DNA from: Phanerochaete sordida | Taxonomy: Eukaryota; Basidiomycota; Agaricomycetes; Polyporales; Phanerochaetaceae | Length of the DNA: 64,000 bases | NCBI GenBank assembly: GCA_019973155.2 | Contig: BPQB01000054.1 | Span: 124,001 to 188,000 of the forward strand | Direction of reading: 5' to 3' | Shown: positions 31,720-41,907 of the stretch, in pieces | How positions within the stretch are numbered: position 1 is the stretch's first letter | How the letters are laid out: each line of letters starts with the position of its first letter | The notes under the pieces: generated by a model | The model's database searches: none | The model's input: only the letters and a program-made list of their open reading frames with translations | Told to the model about the DNA's origin: nothing | Translations under genes and position numbers: made by a program

Positions 31720-33192
31720 ATGCAGCCATCTAGGTGCGTACGCGTCCTATGTGCTATCCCTCACCTGCTGAGGTCCCATCGCAGTGTGGCCAACTGGGTC
31801 GATGCCGTGAACCAGGAGTTGCACCCCGAACGTCCGCCCAGACACGAGCCGCCCAGCCCAGAGCGGGTTTCACAGGAGCTCTACCCTGATCCCGCGTCAT
31901 CTGTGACCCAGGAAGTCGAAGGTTCTCTGAGACTGGCAACTCCGGTCACAGCCGAGATACCTTCTGTACCTGCTATCACCGTGGACGGCGGGATCGACGC
32001 GCCGTCGTCCATGCGTGCGCCCGGCAATGACGGTAGTCCGGCATCTCGGGCAACGCATGCGGTACCGAACCTGTTCAGACTCTCAGTTGCGCTGGCCGTC
32101 GGGCTCGCGAGTCTGCTCATCCCTGCTGTCAGAAACACCGTCATCAGCACAGCGTCGTCATCAGTGTGCACGTCACCGCTGCGCGCCTCCTTTGCCTTCT
32201 GCCGGGGCCCGCAGGACGTCGTCGTCATGCACGACTTCGCGGCCCTCGCGCAGATACACTCGCTGACGCTCGCGACGCTGTACGACACCGCGCTGGGCGT
32301 GTGGACGCTGTCGGAGGAGCTCGCGCACCAGGGGCGCAGCGCGAAGCAGCTCGCGTACTACGCGGAGGACAGCTCGTTGCCTGTCCGCGACACCATCGCG
32401 CGCGACCTGCACCTCCTCAACGAGAACACAAAGACCGCCGCCACCAGCCTCAACAAGCTCGGCGCGACGACAGTCGGGACCGTGATGCGGTACGTGCCAC
32501 GCCCCTCGCCCTCCCGCCGCGTACCCAACCCGCCCCGCAGCACCGCCGCGTCCTTCGAGCGCATATACCGCACCGTGCACGCGCTGAACACGCGCGGCGC
32601 GCGGCCAGACGCCGCAGACGTCGCGGCGACGCTGCAGCACACGTTCCTGCGCGCGGCGCGCGAGCTCACGGCGGACCTCGGGGCGCTGCAGAACGCGACG
32701 TGGTTCACGCTCGGCGACCTCGCGCTGCTCGAGGCGCACGTGCACGCGCTCGACGCGGCCGCGCGGCGCTCGGACCGCGCGCTCGAGTCCGCGCTCGACG
32801 CGCTCGAGCGCCGCGCCGCGCGCCGCCTCCTCTGGGCGCGCGCGCGCGCGGAGGCCGCGCTCGACGCCGCGCTCGACGACGCCGCGCTGCTCGGCGCGCT
32901 CCGCGCGAACTGCGCCGCGGCGCGCAAGGCCGTGAGTGCGAGCGCGGGCGCCGTCACGCAGATGCTTGCGGAGATGGAGTACCTCGCGGGCTTGCCGGCG
33001 ACGCGCCTGCTCATGGACGGCGTCGCGCTGCCGCAGCTCGTTGGTGACCTCAAGGCGTACTCGGTCGGGATTGAGGTGATGCTGGCAAGGTTCGAGGATG
33101 CACGCGCGCAGGAACGGGCGAAGCGGTGGGCGGCGGTGGATGCGCGGAGGGTGGATCACACGAGGTTGCAGATCGACGACACGGGCCCGTGA
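31720..33192 (+). CDS. Conserved membrane-anchored protein of unknown function
   Basis: Three exons (31720-31733, 31785-32489, 32541-33192) join to 456 residues. The first exon is only 14 nt (M-Q-P-S plus two bases). This start was preferred because it splices to S-V-A-N-W-V-D-A-V-N-Q-E-L, while the upstream continuous frame lacks an ATG in context. A Pro/Glu-rich N-terminal region is followed by one strong hydrophobic segment (L-F-R-L-S-V-A-L-A-V-G-L-A-S-L-L-I-P, about 32068-32121). A long Ala/Arg/Leu-rich helical C-terminal region, probably coiled coil, comes next. It looks like a single-pass membrane protein with a large helical domain. I do not recognise the family. It is convergent with the dioxygenase gene, 93 nt apart. 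Confidence 0.7.
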   Translation: MQPSRCVRVLCAIPHLLRSHRSVANWVDAVNQELHPERPPRHEPPSPERVSQELYPDPASSVTQEVEGSLRLATPVTAEIPSVPAITVDGGIDAPSSMRAPGNDGSPASRATHAVPNLFRLSVALAVGLASLLIPAVRNTVISTASSSVCTSPLRASFAFCRGPQDVVVMHDFAALAQIHSLTLATLYDTALGVWTLSEELAHQGRSAKQLAYYAEDSSLPVRDTIARDLHLLNENTKTAATSLNKLGATTVGTVMRYVPRPSPSRRVPNPPRSTAASFERIYRTVHALNTRGARPDAADVAATLQHTFLRAARELTADLGALQNATWFTLGDLALLEAHVHALDAAARRSDRALESALDALERRAARRLLWARARAEAALDAALDDAALLGALRANCAAARKAVSASAGAVTQMLAEMEYLAGLPATRLLMDGVALPQLVGDLKAYSVGIEVMLARFEDARAQERAKRWAAVDARRVDHTRLQIDDTGP

Positions 33193-33285
33193 TACCGACA
33201 TTCGTTCATTCTAGATACTACAACATTCCTTCCCTTTTGTACACATTGCTTGTCCATCCCAACAATCTAGGTTAAAGTTGACTTC

Positions 33286-34651
33286 CTAAGCACCGAGGGC
33301 CTGGCGGCGGGACTTGCTGGTCGGGTCGAAGTACGGCTTCTCACCCTGTGACGGCATCACGTCAGAGATCTGCACATGCGATAGCCTGGCATCGCGACTT
33401 ACGAGCGAGACGACACGGTCGCCGACGCGCTTCTCCCTGCCGTAGTCGAACGTCGCGGTGTGGTAGTTCGAGCGGTTGTCCCAGATCGCAACCGAGTTCT
33501 AGACACGCATGAGCCTCGCGCGGCGCAGAAGCGCGCGGCGTGACGCACCTTCTCCCACTTGAAGCGGACCTGGAGGTCGTGGTTGAGCTGGATGAGGTGG
33601 AAGAGGTGCTGGAGGAGCGTGTCGCTCTCGTCCTTGGTGACGCCGACGATGCGCTTTGTGAAGTTCGGGTTCACGAACACGCTCTTCCAGCCCGTGACGG
33701 GGTTCGTGCGCACGACGGGGTGCACGGCCTCGAGGTGCGTGCCGACGTTCCCCGGCGAGCCGCGCTCGCCGTCGCGCAGCTTGTTGCCCAGCGCGGCCGC
33801 GATCTGATGGAAGAACCGCGCCTCGTGCACCGCCTCGAGCGTCTCGAGGTACTTTGCGAACGAGGGCGACAGCCGGTCGTAGACCTCGTAGCCCCTGGGC
33901 GTGGGTCAGAAAACTGGAGAAGGTGGAGGCGAGGAGAAAACGCACGAAGCCCAGAGAGTATCGCCGCCGGTCACCTGGCCGTTGATGGTCGGAAGGGTGT
34001 GGACCTTCAGGATGGCATAGTCGGACGGCACAGGCTCAAACGTGATATCTGCGTGCCATGCAGCGCTGCAATATGGTCAGCCTATGTTTGAGTGCAAAGA
34101 GTCCCTTGCAACGTACGCCGAGAGGGTCGACCGGTCGGCGCGCGGGGTGGTGTACTGCTGGTTCCGCTCAGACGAGATGACGCTGATCTCGTCGCCGAGC
34201 TCCGACGCCTCCTCCGTGATAGGGTGGATGTGCAGCTTGGACGACGCGGGCTTTCCGCTGAGCTCGCCGAGCTTCGTGCCGAGCAGCTTCTGCTCGTCGA
34301 TGGTGAGGTCCTGGTCGCGGAAGAACACGACGCCGCGCTGCGAGACTGCGCGCGGTCAGCACGGCGGGGGCCAGCGCAGCCGGGGGCGGACGCACTGAGG
34401 ATCGCGAGGTCGCGGAGCGCCTCGTCCGCGTTCGGCGCCGTGAGCAGGGCGCGGATCTGCACGCCGCGCGCGAACTCGGTGCCGATCAGGGGCGTGAGGT
34501 CCGCCTTCTGGAAGGCGTCGAGCGCCGTGCCGAGCTGGAGGGGCGCGGGCGCGCCGGTGAGGCGGAGCGTCGCGAGCTTGTGCTCGAGCTGCTCGGTCTC
34601 GGGCGCGACGAGCTGCGTGCGGCCGGGGGTCCGGGTGGCGGTCTGCGACAT
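33286..34651 (-). CDS. TauD/TfdA-type 2-oxoglutarate and Fe(II)-dependent dioxygenase
   Basis: This protein of roughly 390 residues in six exons starts M-S-Q-T-A-T-R-T-P-G-R at 34651. Family features are V-V-F-F-R-D-Q-D-L in the N-terminal part, the iron-binding H-x-D in A-W-H-A-D-I-T-F (exon starting near 34070), G-G-D-T-L-W-A-S, the distal His in R-S-N-Y-H-T-A-T, and the 2-oxoglutarate-binding Arg in G-R-E-K-R-V-G-D-R. All residues needed for activity are present. The closest described relatives I can name are yeast JLP1-like sulfonate dioxygenases, which release sulfite from sulfonates for sulfur supply; the exact substrate here is inferred. A TATAAA at 34731-34737 is 80 nt upstream. No targeting peptide was seen, so a cytosolic location is likely. 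Confidence 0.85.
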
Positions 34652-35689
34652 GGTGGCTGCTGGAGGCGGCGCGGCGGACGGCAGGGGGAGCGGGGGGAGA
34701 CCTGGCCGGACTGCGTCTGGCTCGCGGCGCATTTATACTGGGGCGCACGTTGCCATGATCGCGCAAACAGGGGCAGGGATGACCATTGCCACGGCCAGGG
34801 ACCCAGTCATCCTTCGGCATCGCACGCTGGGGCCTCCCTAGGGCTCGCAGTTGCATCGCGAGGTGCAGATGACACAGGAGGGCAGACGGTCTGGTGTGCA
34901 CCATGGCTGGATGGACGCAGGATGGCTCAGCGCACACGAGAAACGCTTCATATTGCGTTATCTTGCGCGAGGGCAAAGCCTATTCACAGGACGCGATAAG
35001 ACCCTCGTGAACACTGGGCAGCAATGGAGGGCGCAACTTACACTCGCATTCCGGCGTTCGTGCCGTACGGTGGATGCTGCACGTCGTCGGCCGTTGCGAA
35101 GATAGCAGGGCGACCACGTCGGGTCAGTCTGCTCGATGATATATATGTCGTGCTTTCTTGCAGTAGCTTTGCGACATCTCTGCAGAGGCTCGCGCTCTTG
35201 GGCAAGTATTGAACTGAAACCTGCACGTCAGCATCATTTGTTTCGACGGCAGCATCCGCGCCGTGGTGGCTTACAGGCAACTTTCGTCGAGGACCCTCGG
35301 TGACCCCGACGCGGTTCGAAAAGACGAGCATCTGGGCGTCTGTGAGGCGTCTGCAGGCGAAGCTGCGTTCACGTGGACTCCACGTGGCAAGAAATCCGAG
35401 ATGACGTCGTGCTCTTCTCGCACCGAGCCATGTCGCAATCGAAAGGCGCCTGCGGTGCGGCGCGATATCTTGCTCGGAGAGGCTGAGCAGGAGCTCGAGA
35501 CGGGTGGAAATCGTGGGAAGCGATTACCGAGGCCGGGAAGGAGGTAAACAGTGCCAAATAGAGCTTCAGCCGCCCGTCATTCCGCTGGGGGTTAGCTTGC
35601 TCTCCGAGCAAGAATATGCTCTACTACATGCCCTAACTTCACTCGTGGCTGGCCACCTCTGAAGCTTCTGCGGCTGCGGACGGCTCACA
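34652..35689. other. Intergenic tract upstream of the dioxygenase
   Basis: It contains the dioxygenase TATA box (34731-34737). No gene or repeat was recognised in the remaining kilobase. Confidence 0.4.
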
Positions 35690-35733
35690 ATACGCCTGTC
35701 AACAATTCCTGCTTCCCTGGTAGCAGCCATAAC

Positions 35734-36140
35734 ATGGATGACGGCAGCGAGGCATCCCGGACGTCGGCAACCGCGTCGCTGCGGCGGTGAACCTAGAGAA
35801 TCTGGAGGCCGCGGTGCTGAGCGCTGAGGCCTGAGGTGCGTGCGCATACAAGTACTATATACTTACGAAGTGCGAACACCACCCTTCCATATATCACGTG
35901 TCAGACGCGTCCTTTCGTCACGCGCTCTGCAGGGCCCGGTTCTGGCCAGGACCAAACTCTCGGAATACGAGCCTGGCCATCTTGCAGTGCTGTATTGCAC
36001 GTCACCGTTAGAAGACCGTGGTGTTGAAAACATACCGCGTAGTAGGTCAGCAATCCCAGTGCATGCTGGCGTATTCGTGGGTTCTGACCCTTTGCTGGCA
36101 AGTGATACAGCCGAGAGCCAAATAATGGCCCATCCGCGGC
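35734..36140 (+). pseudogene. SnoaL-like relic C
   Basis: It starts M-D-D like the intact gene, but the same single base is missing after the third codon as in relic B, so translation stops after about 18 codons. Exon 2 remnants follow. The shared lesion shows the gene was already dead before the segmental duplication. Confidence 0.6.
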
Positions 36141-36734
36141 GATAGGGCCCCTTTCTGTGCATCACGCATGCTCGCAGGAATGGAGACGAGGGAACACCAG
36201 CCTCTGTAACCCTTTCATTCCTGAATCGCCTTGCAGCTCAGTACGTGGGTAACGACTTCCTCAAACGAGATTTTCTCAGAGACCGATGTGAGTGGCGCGC
36301 AGCCCTTCCATAGCGCCGCCTGCGGACGCAGCATCGTAACAGCGCATTGCCGACATGGCTCTGGCAGGTGCGGACTGCCGCTGCCGTACGGAAAATCTGC
36401 TTTGAATGCTGAACGTGCGTCCCCCGCAGATCCGTCTTCGTTGTAACGCGTCCCGCAGTCAAAGCGGTGAGCATGTGCTGCCTCGACAGCGTCGTTCTCT
36501 CAGCGCGCGCTGCGCCTGGAAGTGTGCGCGCGGACACACAGCGGGCACAGCGTCATCGACGTCCTGCGTGCCTGGCGAGATGCCCGGCGGCATAGTGCGC
36601 ACGAGGAGGGCTCACCTGCTTTGCCGTGATCTCGTCGCGCTTCTCGCAATGGCTCATTTCGGCATGCCTGTGGCTGTCCGAGCTGCCCTGGGGTCGCGAC
36701 CAATTCTCGAGATCGCGCAGCACGCCGTCGAGCG

Positions 36735-36742
36735 TATATGAA
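36735..36742 (+). promoter_or_regulatory. TATA-like box of hydrolase copy 7
   Basis: TATATGAA begins 41 nt before the ATG at 36776, in the same position as in copies 5 and 6. Confidence 0.5.
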
Positions 36743-36775
36743 GCCGTGGACGAGGTGCACCCCGACATCATCGCC

Positions 36776-39700
36776 ATGCGCCCCTGCGACCTTACTCAGA
36801 ATCTCGTCCTCGCGCTGTGCCTTGGCGGTCTCGCCAGCGCAAGAACCCTCGCCAGGCGTGATGCTACGTTTGATTGGATGAATGTGAGCTTCATTTGCAT
36901 CGGTCAGACTTCGTGCTGACCTCCCGAGCAGCTGACCGCATCGACGAACCTTACGCTGAGCCCGTGTTATGACGTATTCCAATGTGCCCGCCTCACCGTG
37001 CGTATCCGTGTCCTCTCTAAGTGCACGACTGACAACCTCGAGCAGGTCCCGCTGCAATATTCCAATGCAAGTGCCGGCGAGGCGCAAATCGCCCTCGTCG
37101 TGCTCCCGGCGAACGTCTCCCACGACAACCCGGCGTACCTCGGACCCATCCTGTTCAACCCAGGTACGTCCACCGATATGTCGTTCCGGCGCACGAACCC
37201 TAACATGGCGGCGCTGCAGGCGGACCAGGTGGCTCTGGCGTCGACGCCGTCGTCGAGAACGCGCCCGTCTTCCAAGCGGTGCTCGGCTCCAACTTCGACG
37301 TCGTCGGCTTCGACCCGCGCGGTGCGTCCCTGCCCCGTGCCTCTCGCCGTTACATACTGAACACCACCCCAGGCGTCGGCCACTCGACGCCCGCGCTCGC
37401 ATTCTTCGAGTCTCCCGCTGAGGCACTCGCGTTCTTCGCGCCGTATCCGTTGGACGCGAACGAGTCCGTGTCCTCGCTCGGCCGCATCGTCGCCTCGGCG
37501 CACCTGCTCGATGATCTCGCGAACGCGCGTGGGCGCACGATCGCGGAGTTACGATTTCTGAATGAAGTGAAGACATCGTTCCAATTCAGACCAGCGCTTT
37601 GAGCGCTTTTTCACTTTCACACTTTTTTCTGCCCCGAGCCTTCTACTTGAGGGATTGTCATGAAACTTGGTATACACGTATAGTATGCACTATAAACAGG
37701 ATCTATAACATCAGAAATATGATATTGTATAGTTTGAGTCATCAGGAGACACATTTCGCTTTGGATCAATTTCGACTTCCCAATTGGGAACATGACATCT
37801 GAAACAACAAAACATCTATATTTTTACATGCACATGGTGTATAGCATGGGTATAGGATCCTGAATATATGGAAACATATAGGATTCAAAATTCTGACAAG
37901 CATACAGAGCTCTGATGAAGAGGCACACATACTGGATTTAGGCGCCGTTGAGCGCTTATTTGGCGCGCAAGGCTACCTGAGCTTCCTCAGGGCAGTCTAG
38001 ATTGTGTTTTGAAGTTTCTGAGGATAGACAGACCATAAATCTGGTACATGTATGTCTCCATTAACGTTGAAGTAATGAAACTAGCTCTCAGCTTATATAT
38101 ACAGACTAAAATATTGGTGACAAACTGACTGAATCAGTATGTCTTGTATATATCCCCTATGTAGCCATTTGCTTGAGCAGTCTGATGCTTTCTGGCTCAG
38201 ACAGTACTCATGCTTAACTTGCCAACTTGTGTAAAATGTTGTCAAGAGCCAGAAGGCTCCTACACAGATCTGCTAATACAGTGCTCTGCATGTAAGTGGG
38301 AAAGACAGGATATTTATTCTCAAGAGCACAAGCAAGCAGGAATTTACACTCAAGAGGCTGCATGCAAACCTCAAGCAGATGACAGCTATCAGATGCACAG
38401 GCTGCAGATGACCTAGTCAATGTAATCCAGTTCGAGAGAGTGCCTCAGTTTTTTCTAGGTTTCTAGTGGATGGTGTTCTTCCAGCATGGATTTGAATGCT
38501 CACCGATACAGGTTGTGCCAGCTCATTTGCTACAAGAATAATCACTTTACATCCAGACTGTTAGCTCATCTCAGCAAGTTTGGTATAAGCACACCTTACA
38601 GCATGGAAACCTATATCAGCTTGAAGGCCATTTAGATTATATGACTTCAGCTAAGCTGGATGATAGCCCTGATGTCCATGAGCTTGTTGTGGTGTTCTAT
38701 GTGCTTACATAATTCACTAATAGTATGCATTGCTATTCATGTTGCTTAAGGGTTGTATGAATATGTTACACTTTAGTTCAATTGTTCAATATAGTCTGAT
38801 GGGTTCAAACTATTTGGATGGGTGGGTGGTTGGGGTAATTCAAAGAAGAATGAAGAAATCGTACCCGCCAAGTGTTCACACTTTGGCCTGCTTGCACCCT
38901 AGTCTGTGTCGACGCCTGCCGTCGCAAGGGATATGCTCGCCATCACACGGGCGTTCGGAAGGGAGAAGCTCAGCTACTATGGCGTATCGTGAGTATACTT
39001 CAGTTTGTTTCAGGGGTGTGTGAGCTGATGTAACGTTCAGGTATGGATCTGTCCTTGGTGCGACCTTCGCAGCGATGTTCCCGGACAACGTTGGGCGTCT
39101 TGCCATCGATGGTGTCGTGAACGCGCACGAGTGGTACCAAGGTCCGTCCTGCGCCTTCTCTCCTCAACATGCTCACCAGACGGGGCTCGCCTAGGCGACT
39201 ACTTCACCAAAGGCAGCCTCACCGACGCCGACGCCGCCCTCGGCGACATCTACGCCGCCTGCGCCACCGCCGGGCCGCACGCGTGCCCGATCTTCGAGGC
39301 GACACCTGCGCTCGTGCGTGCACGCGTCGACAGGCTCGTCGCGCGCGTGCGCGCCGCGCCCGTGCCGGTATTCAACGCCTCCGCGGCCCCGCCGTTTGCC
39401 GTCGCGGACACCGCGCTCGTCGTCGGGCAGCTGCTAAATGTGGTCGGCGCGCCGTACGGCGGCGCGCTGCCGTTTGCGGAGGCCGTCGTCGCGCTCGAGC
39501 GCGGCGATGGCGCGGCGATGGTCGCGGGGTCGACGCAGGCGCTGCTCGCGGGCCTCGATACGTGTGCTGGCGCGAGTGCGCCGTTTGCTGTGGGCTTCGT
39601 TGATGTTGAGGCGCCGATTATTTGTGGGGATAGTGTGGTGGACACGGTGAAGACGCTGGAAGAGGCGAGGAAGGAGTATGAGGCTATGTTGGAGATCAGT

Positions 39701-40384
39701 GACCTCGCGACGGCGTGGTATCGCACGACCCGAGGCCCGTGCACGTATGTCTTACATCTGGCTGTACTGTACGTCGGTGGCTGACGTGATGGTAGTGGGT
39801 GGACGATTTGCGCGAAGGATCGTATGAATGGTGCGTTGCAACCGAAGAAAGTCCATCGCCCATACCTGAAATTCTGCTTCAGGCTCTTTCGAGACCAACA
39901 CTAGCTTCCCACTTCTAATCATTGGAAACACCCACGGTAAATCGTGAACAGGTCCTTCAACTTGTCGCGCACCCCTCATTCGCCCCCTTTACAGATCCGA
40001 GGACTCCGATAGCCAAGTAAGTAGTACCGGCCACACTCTAGCCAACAATAACTCAGGATTCCGGCTGCAGCGCGTTCAACATGTCTTCAGGATTCGCGGG
40101 GTCTGTAGTCCTGCAGCAGAACTCGACCGGGGTGAGTCCTCCTCTCGTCGCCCGCACTCAGATGCTAACCCAGGCGCCAGCACACCTTGCAAGCTGGGTT
40201 CTCAGCGTGCACCGCGCTCGCCCTGAACGCGTACTTCAACAACGGCACTTTGCCGGCCCCGGGAACGGTGTGCCAGACTGAGGACGAGATCTTCGGCGGC
40301 ACTGCCGGTGGGGCGCTGGTCGCTCGGGGCTTGAAGAGGCGCGATGCTGCCTGGCAGCCGGTATTGAAGCGCGTGGGGCTCTAA
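36776..40384 (+). pseudogene. Secreted alpha/beta-hydrolase, TAP-like, copy 7, interrupted by a Helitron-like element
   Basis: Apart from one insertion this copy is complete. It has a signal peptide starting M-R-P-C-D-L-T-Q-N-L-V-L, A-R-T-L-A-R-R-D, G-G-P-G-G-S-G, F-D-P-R, G-V-G-H-S-T-P, nucleophile Y-Y-G-V-S-Y-G-S (intron at about 38989-39041), acid D-P-R-T-P-I near 40000 and His H-T-L-Q-A-G-F near 40175. The stop is TAA at 40382-40384. A 1,354-bp element sits in the exon between T-I-A-E and S-V-S-T-P-A (between 37548 and 38903). Read through, translation ends at a TGA 18 codons into the element. No other nonsense or frameshift was found by comparison with copy 6, so the insertion looks young or tolerated. 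Confidence 0.8.
37549..38902 (+). mobile_element. Non-autonomous Helitron-like element, copy A
   Basis: The element begins TTACGATTTCTGAATGAAG and ends GCACCCTAG, followed by host T. No target duplication is seen when the join is compared with the intact paralogue (GAG/TCT), with one T of ambiguity. Near the 3' end there is an inverted copy of the 5' terminal word (AGAAATCGTA at 38854-38863). A hairpin follows at 38868-38886 (CCAAGTGT, loop TC, ACACTTTGG), 16 nt before the terminal CTAG. A CTRR end, a 3' hairpin, an asymmetric inverted repeat and no target duplication are Helitron/Helentron features. The 5' end is not the canonical TC. It is AT-rich and has no Rep or helicase coding. Copy B is about 80 percent identical by eye. 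Confidence 0.75.
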
Positions 40385-40439
40385 GATGTCAGAGATGAAA
40401 GCTGCCATTCACACGTTCTGCTTCACTTGTCAAAATGCT

Positions 40440-40742
40440 CGTTGTTGATGCCCCCTGCAGGACCCATCGCCCTCCGGACTCTCGATGTACATCGAGCCGG
40501 ACATCGGGGTATCCCGCGCCAACACCACACTGCAGGCGGAGTACATGATCCGGCCGCCGTTCGCGCAGACGTTCATACTCCAAAGGACGCGTCCACGTGG
40601 TACTGAGAGTGTGAGCTCGTGCGATACGCCCGCGGTGAAGTTCGGCGACGCTGAACGTGCGCCGGAGAACGTGACATGGTTTCAGAGGCGGATGCTCGTA
40701 CGGCGGATATGTACATACATCACAAAGCTGAACGGCGTGTGA
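40440..40742 (+). pseudogene. Relic of a further TAP-like hydrolase C-terminus
   Basis: The end of an open frame here (E-N-V-T-W-F-Q-R-R-M-L-V-R-R-I) resembles the last residues of copy 4 (E-G-A-K-W-F-Q-K-R-L-L-A-R-R-V), and upstream D-T-P-A corresponds to its Q-P-D-T-Q-P. The rest of the gene is absent, and the frame continues past the homologous end to a later TGA. Confidence 0.4.
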
Positions 40743-41907
40743 TACATCCTTCCGTACTTATCTGAGTACGACCTGAACACAGTAGGTGTCAGGGATCCGA
40801 CGAGCATAGAATGAACCTAATCGATACACATAATATCTACAAAAATCACCTCGGGCCAATCATACGACTCGCAAGACGGCTGCCGCATAGCGAGTCCAGT
40901 ACACCGACTGTAAGCTCGCCGCGTCGTCGAGCCACTCAGACAAGATCTAACACGAGATATATTATAGCTTCGAGCCGTGAGCAGGAATTTCAGTACTAGG
41001 CGCATACAACAAGCGTGAGGGATAGCCTACCTTCGAGCCGGGAGCAAGAAACTAAGGAGGCCCCGGCTTTAGACGTTGGTATACAAGGGACTGAGAAACG
41101 AGGTTTAGACGAAGAGCAGGAAGTGCCAGAGCGAAGCTGGAAGGGGAAGGTACAGTAATGCAACAAGGCGCGGAACGGCGGGATGTGTATATAAGGGGAA
41201 GTGAGGCGCGTTTGAAATCCGGAGCGAAGCAGAGGGAGAGAGACGGGATAGTACTATAGTGTCCGTGATAATTAGCAGTGATCTTGGTGTTCCTACACAC
41301 GAAGGACCGCTGTAACCCACGAGTGGCTCAATCCGTAAGACAAGTGCATAATTGTCCGTAGGAAATCCATAGAAATACGACAACAGTTGGGCTCAGCGGT
41401 ACAGAAGTCTCAAAGCACGTTACAGTCCGTGGACATGTTTACATAGATAAATCGAACAAAGCCGAATAGCTAGCGGCTGCTCAATCAGCGAGGGAACATG
41501 TGCGTAGACAAGCGAATCACATGGAATACATGAAGGAAATAATGTCCGTGCGGCATCTCATTTCGCGGTGAGGTGAGGTCGCGGGGCGAAGCTCGCCGCA
41601 TGATGTGTTGCTGCAGTCCCGGCACGGCAAGCGACAACGGCGCCCGCCGCAGGATCTGGGCGACCCGGAACTCTTCGCTCTGCTGTGTATTTTGCTGATG
41701 CGGCTAGCGTGGGACGATTTCCTCAGCCCAGCCAGCTTGTCCTCCTGCGTTCGAGCCACCGCGAAGCGACTTTCATCCATTTTCTCGCGCATTCTCCCGC
41801 ATCTACTCCCGGCTCCCGGCCCGTTATGTCCTGTATGACCCCTCGCCGCCGGGTTCAGCGTTCCAGCATTACTGTTCACTGCCCGCCCCTTCTGCGGCGT
41901 ATCCACC
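40743..41907. other. Intergenic tract
   Basis: About 1.2 kb downstream of the hydrolase relic and of the F-box gene. No gene, repeat or RNA signal is supported. Confidence 0.4.

Larger units (their letters stand above)
35690..40395 (+). repeat. Inverted segmental duplication, right arm
   Basis: This arm matches 21058-24390 in inverse orientation and holds SnoaL-like relic C, the promoter and all of hydrolase copy 7. It is 1.35 kb longer than the left arm because a Helitron-like element is inserted at 37549-38902. The spacer between the arms is about 11.3 kb of single-copy genes. Confidence 0.7.

Noticed and set aside
32173..33201. A 342-codon frame antisense to the membrane-anchored protein
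   Set aside because: It mirrors an Ala/Arg-rich coding region and has no domain or promoter.
36500..37576. A 358-codon frame antisense to hydrolase copy 7
   Set aside because: It is Arg-rich and complementary to real exons and introns. The same pattern appears antisense to copy 6.
40880..41400. tRNA-like stretches (GAGTGGCTC words) downstream of the hydrolase relic
   Set aside because: No B-box (GGTTCGANTCC type) and no acceptor-stem pairing could be found at the right spacing.
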